Origin: Dendrolimus kikuchii
Taxonomy: Eukaryota; Arthropoda; Insecta; Lepidoptera; Lasiocampidae
DNA: 64,000 nucleotides
Reading direction: 5' to 3'
Assembly (NCBI GenBank): GCA_019925095.2
Contig: CM034392.1
Location: 14,398,387-14,462,386 of the forward strand
Under the pieces are notes generated by a model. That model worked only from the letters and a program-made list of their open reading frames with translations. It had not been told where the DNA came from and searched no databases. The translations under genes and the position numbers were made by a program. This document shows, one piece after another, positions 26,901 to 35,900 of the stretch. Numbering within the stretch: position 1 is the stretch's first letter; every line of letters starts with the position of its first letter.

Positions 26901-29900
26901 TGGGACATTCCTCTTGTTCATGACAGCCTTCTTTTTCAGCATCTCCTATCAAGCCGACGGGGCATCTACATATATATGAAGATAGATTGGGTTCACAAAT
27001 CGCTGAATGATGACAAGGATTTGAATTGCACGGTTCAATTTTTTGGCATTTAATTTCAGGTATTGGGTTAGCTTGAAAACCGTTTGGGCACTGGCAATTT
27101 ATTTTATGGCTCTCCGCGATGCATACAGCGTTTTCACCACACGAATCTTCAGCGCAAGCATGCATACATGTGTGAGTTATACGATTGCACAACTCGTGTG
27201 ATTGACAATCCGCGTTATAAATACATGGTACGGATTGACAACCTTTCTCTAAGTCTTCTGGATTTCCAGTATAAGGTCCAGATGGACATACACATTTAGG
27301 AATATGATTGTTGGTAACACATAGAGCATTTGGGCCACATAGAATTTGTTGACAAGCTGAGAGACATTTTTTGATACCATCGACATTTTTACATATTTCA
27401 TTTTCTCGGCACTGGGCATCGTCGGTGCATTGATTTTTATTTATAGGCACACAACCATCTCGGTCATTCGGATTGCCATCAAAATTGGTCAAACATTCAC
27501 ATTGACTTTGGTGTTTTCTTGTTACACATTTTGAGTTTGCTGGACACATGAACCAAGTACAACTATCGACACACTTTTTTACTCCAAGTACGTCTTTTTG
27601 ACAAGATTTATTGTCATCACAATCAACATCATGCTCACAATTTGGAGTTGATGGTTGTTCACACCTGGAGCTTATGGGATTCCATAAAAAGTTTTCTTTA
27701 CACTCACAACGTGCTATGTCATCGATAATTTTACAATTCTCATTAGAGCTACATGCTACTGTGGAACACGGGTCAATACAATGTTTAGTTAGACCATCCA
27801 TAGATACGCAAATCTGAAGATCATTGCAATCACTGTTTTCAGTACATTCCAATTCATTTGGTTCTCTTTGCACCAGATGACAACCAGTTCTAACATCTGT
27901 AGGTTTTCCAACATAGCCTTCTGCGCATACGCAATGTGCTTGATGATTAGCTCCAATACAGAGGGAGTTTGGTCCACACTGTAATTTGCTACATGAATCA
28001 ACACATTTGCGAGTATTTTTAGCAATTTGGAAACAAATTTCAGAATCTTTACAATCACCGTCCACCGTACATTGATTATCAGGCTCACAACCTCGGTGTA
28101 AATCATTTGGATTTCCGGAATGTTCTGGTACGCAATGGCAACTTCCTTCTTCACAAATTGACTTTGGACCACACATCATTGTTTGGCATATATCAATACA
28201 TCTTGATTTTTCACATACGTATCCATCAGGACACGTCGCATTATGAGTACAAACGCAAACATTACCGTCAATACATTTAGAAACTGATATTTGTGAACAT
28301 AATTCGTAAGGGTTACCAACATATCGGCTTTTACATATACAGCTGAAACTCCCCGGAGTATTAATACATAATGCATTTTCACCACAAGGTTTATTACTAC
28401 ATTCATCTATATCTGTGCATTGTATATTAGGATTTCCGACGTAGCCTGGTGGACATAAGCATTCAACATGTGATTTGGTCTGCTGACAAACTGCATTTAG
28501 TCCACACGATGCCGTAGCACACGTGATTTGACTACGATGAAGACATTTGATATATGGATTTCCGGTATAACCTTTATTGCATTTACACGAATTAACCAAA
28601 CCATAAACACAATGTGCATTTGAACCACAGCCGGGATCACAAGATGGAGGAGATACAGCTGTAACAAAAAATATGATCAAACAATTTATTCTAACTCAAA
28701 AATAATTATTTTTTATTTAATCAAACTTTATTATGCTTACGTGGCATGCACAAAAGATCCGGATTTCCAACAAAAAATGCATTACAAACACATTTTCCTG
28801 TAGCACTGTCACATGATGCACCTACACCACAGGCAACTCCGTCACAACGCTGACGGCAACGCCCTGCTACGCAAGATTGTGGCTCTTCACATGGCATCCC
28901 TGGGCCACACACATCTCTGATACAAGCTCCACCAGGGAATGGATTCCCTAACATACCCTCAGGACAAACACAAGTAGGTCCAGTTTTTGATATAATACAT
29001 TGCGCACCGAAGCCACAAGAATAAGAATCACATCCTAAAAATGATAATAATAAAATGATTGAGATACAGTTAAAAAGACCAATTAAACAGAATTTAATAT
29101 GATACGATCAACAAAAATAATTACCGGATATGCATTTTCCGCCTTCAGGTTTGGTATAGCCGGGATTACAACGGCACCATGCTGCGTGATTTTCTACTTC
29201 ACAAAAGGCATTTTGGCCGCAAGAAACACTTGTACAAGGTGATAAGCAGGTACTATTCAGGCATGCTAGTGTATTGGGACACTGGTCATCAGAATTGCAT
29301 AAAAGTTTATGCGCTGGCTCTTCTTGAAATGTACCTAAAATGTTTGAATAAAATTAACTCGACAGAGAATATTTTAGTTACCTTTACTTAGTAAACAGAG
29401 TAAGAATTTACTTACATCCTCCTTTATATGGGTCTCCGATCATATTTGGAGGACAGTCACATTGATATCCGCCTTTCTTATCGTGACAAATTGCACCATA
29501 TGCACATGGAGCGCTTTGGCATTCATTTCTATTTGTACAACCTGTGTATGGATCGCCTTCATAACCAGATGTACACATACATCTTGGTGGATCACTTGGT
29601 GTACACTTAGCATTGATACCACAAGTAAATCTTTCACAAGGACTTTTACATTTCTGACCATCGCTTACATCTAAATAAAATGGTGGAGGACATACGCATT
29701 GCCCTGGCTGTACACACTTTTCATTTGCGAAACAATCTGAATCACTTATGCAACGCTTCTGATTTAGTGTGCAGTGACCTGATACTGGGTCCTTTCCATA
29801 TCCTGGTGGGCATTTGCAATCAAATGATCCAATTGTATTTATACACTCAGCTCCAAATCCACACACTGGCTGTCCAGTTGTGCATTCATTTGTATCTTCA

Positions 29901-32900
29901 CACGACCCTTCTGTAGTCTGTGAGAATCCAGCTGGACAAGCACAGTAACTAACACTATCAGAAATTACAATACACTCTGCACCTTTTCCACATTTATTAT
30001 CTTTACTACAGCCGGACAAAACACAATTTCCATTAACCACTTTATAGGGTGGTAAACATTGACAGCTTATGTCGTTACATAGTTCACAAAGGCTGTATGG
30101 GTTGCCACTATAGTCCGTGGGACATTTGCACTCATAACTTCCGGGCAGGTTTTTACATATCGCATTAAGTCCACAAGGAGAACGTCCATGTTGTGTACAT
30201 TCGTTGATATCTTCACATAATCCCGTTTCTTTATTGCGGAAAAAGCCTTGAGAACAGACGCAAACATTTTCCCCTTTATGGTGAATACATTGCTCTCCTT
30301 CAGGACACGGACTATTTTGGTTGCATTCGCTAGGAGTCTTTCCAGGAACACAACCATCAAGATAAGGATCCCCGACAAAGTTTCCAGGACATTCGCATTG
30401 ATAATAACCTAGCATATTTTTGCAAATAGCCCCCTGACCGCAAGGGCTCTCGTGACATTCATTTATATCCTGGCAACCAGAAGATGACATGGGGTCACCA
30501 GAAAAGCCACTTTTACATATACATTGAGCTATTTGGTCATTTATAAGGCATTCAGAATTTGCCCCACATTTTAAATTTTCGCAGGGATCTGTAAAAGAAA
30601 GTATAGATATATATTTTTGAAACAAATAGTGAACAAAGATACAACAAATAAACAATAACGGTCTATTGGCTCGATTGAATAAGATATTTCAGAAAAACTT
30701 ATTTAATCATTATAAGAAACTTAATAGATAGATAAAACTTAATAAATAATACTTACGGCGACATTCACTGCCAACATTAGGTTCCGGGCATACACATCTC
30801 AAATTAGTATCGCATATTGCATTTCCTGGGCAATCATTATGCGTCTGGCACGTAAGAATATCGACACATCGGACGTGAGGTTCTGGATCAGGTATTGTGC
30901 CAGCTGGACACTCACAATTAAATGAGCCATCTCGATTAATACAGTCAGCCCCAATACCACAAACTCCTTCAAATTGACATTCATTTATATCTAAACATAG
31001 CTTGTAGGCATCTCCAGTATAACCCTCGGGGCAATTGCATGCAAAACTTCCCATTGAATTCAGGCAATTTGCATTTTCGCCACATCTTCCTACAAGCCCT
31101 TGTGATGAATCACATTCATTGATATCGATACATCCAGCCGCAATATCGTTGGGGTCGAAAGTCCAACCTTCTTCGCAGACACAATAGGCGTCAGCTCCCT
31201 CAGGTTTGCAATATGCGTGTTCACCACATTTTATATCTTCACAAGGAGCACGACAGACTACTTTTGGCGGAGATCCTATATATCCAGGAGCACATTCGCA
31301 AATATATCCACCAAGTGTATTTACACATTGAGAATTCTCACCACAAATAGAATGTTTACTGTCGCATTCATTAATATCAACACATGTGGTTCCTTTCGCG
31401 TCAAATCCTTCTTTGCAAAAACATTGATTTTCAAGGCATTCCGCATTATTAGTACAGTCGAAATTTGTTTTACATAGTGTATTTACATCAACCTGAAATT
31501 GTATTAAATATCAATAACTAGAATGATTAAAATATAAATAAAAGATTTTTTTATTTGTCATACCTGTTCACAAGCAATTTGTGCATCTGGATTAGCTCTG
31601 AACCCTTGAGGACAAATGCAATTGTATCCCGGTGAAGTATTCTCACATGTTGCATAATTTCCGCACGGCCTCTCTAACACTTGACACTCGTCGACATCGA
31701 GGCAGCCTTTTGGTGATCGTGCGTCCCCCGTATATTCAGGCTCACATGCACACACGAAGCTGCCGATCGTATTGGTACATACTGCATGCTCACTGCACAC
31801 TGCTTCACTACTCTTACATTCATCCACGTCTGGTGTAACAAATAACGTACGTCTGATTATAACTACCACTTATATAATAACCCTCAAGATATAAACACGC
31901 AGTAGATACGCCGACAGCTACTAAGAAAAGAAAAGAAAGACACAAAGACCTAACGAAGAAGTGTTAAATGTACATACCAATGATAAAAAAGTGTATATGT
32001 GACTGAAAAGGATTTAGGAAAAAAAAACATATCCTTAAATCATTTGAAGTATCCTCGGATGTGTCCTGAAACACTATAGATATAATACATATATGAGCGA
32101 TGAAGTAGTTGTGTGATAATGATTCATTGTAAACAATACGGATCAACCAAATCTACACTGAAATCAGTTTTAGATGATCAAATATTGTAATTGATCTAGT
32201 TAGTAAAAGCGTGAAGCTACCGAGCGTCCACCTACGGTAGTTTTTTTGCGCGAGACGTTATGCGCAGCCGAGTTAAAGGTACAGAAAGCATTAAACCACA
32301 GGTAAAACAAATGTTGAATTTCGTTAGAATTTCTCCCACCTAGTGCTTCATCAGTAAAGTTCTTACCGGTACATTGCACATTCGGATCACCATCAAAACC
32401 TGGCGGGCAAACACATTTGTGAGCACCAGGAAGGTTCTGGCAAAGGGCGTCGCGGCCACACGTTGCACGGCCACATTCGTCATTATCGTGACAATGGACC
32501 TGAGGATCGCCGTCGAATCCAGGAGGACAGCTGCACTCGTAACCCCCCTCTATGTTCCGGCAAACAGCGCCAGAACCGCACACGCCGTTCGCACACTCGT
32601 CCAAGTCAACGCACTAACAAATAAAATAGTACATTGTTCTACAAGGGGAAAATGAGATCGATTATCACCGAGTGCGTAGTTTGTGGTGCAAGGCGTATCT
32701 GAAGGCCTCAATACACACGACCTGGGAATCACACTCTCTTCAGAGTGATACATAGTGCATTATACTACATCCACGAGTAAAGTTAAAAAGTCAACAATGT
32801 AACAAACAAATACAAATGGACATGATGATTTTATCAAAGTTGCATTTTGTCAAAGTGACTGACTACATACATAACCCTAAAACCATATTTAACACAAAAC

Positions 32901-35900
32901 ACATATTTTAATAATATTTTCTTAAGTTTTCGCGACTTGTATACATAATAAAACTACGTTTGAACGGTACGGTACGGTACGTTATGAATGTCAAAGAAGC
33001 AAGTGAGGTGTGTAAGAATGGGCCTAAATGGCGCTCTGTTGTTTGTGCCTACCCCGCAAGGGAACTGGCGTGAAGTTATGTATGTATGTATGTATGTTTT
33101 AACGGTTTTAAGCGCGGTAATTTTATTTGATTTTGGTTTTTCCGACGTTTCGGCCACTTTTCAGTGGCCGTGATCACGGAAGACAAAGATGTCAAGTGTC
33201 AACGAGTATTGTTAAAGTTTTATTTAGCCTACCGCCAACTTTTTATTTTAATTATTTAATTTTAATTTTGTATATGGTTATTATTTACTCTATGGGAGCC
33301 TAATCTAATTTAAATAAAAATAATCCAAAATCAAATAAAATTACCGCGCTTAAAACCGTTAAAACGTAGTTTTATTACACATATTTAAAGCCAATATTAA
33401 ACGCTTAATTTATATTTTTCAGTTTGGATGTACCTAGCAAAGTGGTTCATATATAATTAAACGTGAATCATTCAATGTCATTGAATGTCGTTTTGTTTTT
33501 TCAGTTCTGTGCCTGTCAACCAAATTGGTTCATTTTGGTTAATCCGTCTAATATAAAATTAACATATAAAACGTTTTTCTTTTTACACTATACTGTTGTT
33601 AGTTAGAAATAAGTTACCCAATGATATTGACAAAATTTAAAAAAAACGCCTAACAATGGATTTTCATTCATTTTCTTTCCGCTTATATAACAGCATTCAC
33701 GTACATTGTTCTCAAATAAAAAAAAATAAGCATATAAGTAACCTAATATACTTTCCGAGCTATACCTGCCCGGAAAGTTAAGAATATAAAAAAACGTAAA
33801 ACATTACAACATACACATAAAAACATTATAACATACAATTTATATCTATAAACGTGTACGGTATATACCAACCCTAGAGTTGAAAATAATTAAGTCTAAT
33901 TTAACTTACACCATCAAACGGGTTGCCTGTGTAACCGGCTTGACAAGCGCACGTATAGTTTCCGGGGTAATTTTGACAAAGAGCATTAGATCCGCAAGCA
34001 CCAGGTCTTCTACATTCGTCAATATCTATAAAATATAAGAACAGTAAACAAATAGTTCAGAGCAAGAGATATTTTTAAAATAAATAAATTATAATATAAT
34101 AAATTATTTACCTCTACATTCTTCTTCGCCGTCGCCTTCGAAGCCTCGGTTGCACTTACAAATAAAATGTGCGGGTAGATTGCAACATTCAGCGTTTGCC
34201 ACACAACGGGACGCAACGGCTGGATCCTCGCACTCATTTATATCTATTAAAGTTATAAACCGTAAGGATTCCAATAATACATTAAATATAAATTAAATTT
34301 TACTGTATCTTAAAAATATATATCTACCTCTGCATGTGAAACCATCTCCTTCGTAGCCTGGGAAACATGAACATTGAAAACTACCGACAGTATTCGTGCA
34401 GTGAGCAAAAACATCGCACGGCCTATCCTTGCATTCATTTACATCTAAAACGACAAAAAAAAATCACTGTTATAATCAAATATACAACAATATATAAAGA
34501 TACTATTGAGGAAGAAATCTGACATACCAGTCTCCTGACAATTACAACCACCAAAGCCATCGTTACAATGGCACACTCCGTTTAGACAGGCGCCGTTTAT
34601 ACATTGGGCCCCATCCTCTTTGGTACAGTCATCTAAAACAATTTATTTAGTTAGTATATATACTTTAATTACTTTAAAACATTATTATATTATTTATTCT
34701 CGCATATGCTACTGATATTTCGTTCGCATTGCCATAACGACTACGTGTTTGTTAGTGAATTGCAACGGCGGCGGCATAAAAAAACGCGACTGCAACGCCA
34801 TCTTTTTGCCTGTGTTTGCCTATCCCACGAAAACGACACCGAGATCTAAGAAGCTTATAGCGTTTCATTTAAATTCTTTCAGTAGTTTTCACATGATTCT
34901 CTAATAGACAGACAGAGAGAGATTCTAAAAATTGTATTTTCGGAATCTGCTGGTTCAAATTAGGCTCATTTACTTTTTCTCTTTTTTTAATTCGTTGTAC
35001 AAATTCGACCCCTCTACAGATTTTTTTATATTATATGTATACCTATGTATATTTCAAATTCACAAACAGAATTAAAATAAACACAAAAGAAGAAATACGG
35101 TTATAACATACATTGGCCAAAATGAAAATTAATGTATTTATTTCAAAACGGAATCCTACAGATTACTTATTGAAAGTCATGAGTCTACCACCGCTTTCAA
35201 AACAATTCTAGTTACTGTAAACGGAGAAGAAGCGGCGCAGCAAACTCCAAACAACAAACGGCCGGAATTTTATAATGATTCCGTCAAAATCGTTCGTGCC
35301 TACCCCGCAAGGGAACTGGCGTGAAGTTATGTATGTATGTATGTATGTATGTATTCCGTCAAAATGTTTACAGGAACCTAAAAATATATATATAAGACGA
35401 ACAAAGGTTAAACTTTATAATAGTGGTCACTGAATTTTAAGTAGTGGGGGGGATGAGGGGGAAGGGGGGAGGAGTACTTCTCCCTTCTGTAACCCCCATT
35501 TCTAGGAGACATACAGTTTTTGAGATATGATTTTTCTTGTAAACATAACTTTACTAATTTTTTTAAAATGGTGTACTTATTTCTTATGTTTAAAGACAAG
35601 AAATGTAGAAGTAAGGTAGTGGTCAATGTAAAAAACATTTAAAACAGTCTAAAAACGCAGACTAAAGCCCACAAGCCGAGCGAGCAAAGCGAGTGTGCCA
35701 TGACAGCGGTCAGCAAATATCACAACCGATTTGTAACCATCATTTAAATAGTTATCAATGAATAAATGGTGACCAGTCGGTTCTGGCACTCGCCTGCCGC
35801 TGCCGCGGCACGCTCGTTTCGCTCGCTCGGCTCGTGCGCTTTGGACTAAAGACTAACCCAACCTAACCAACTCACCATTTTAGTCACTGTTCGCGACTTT

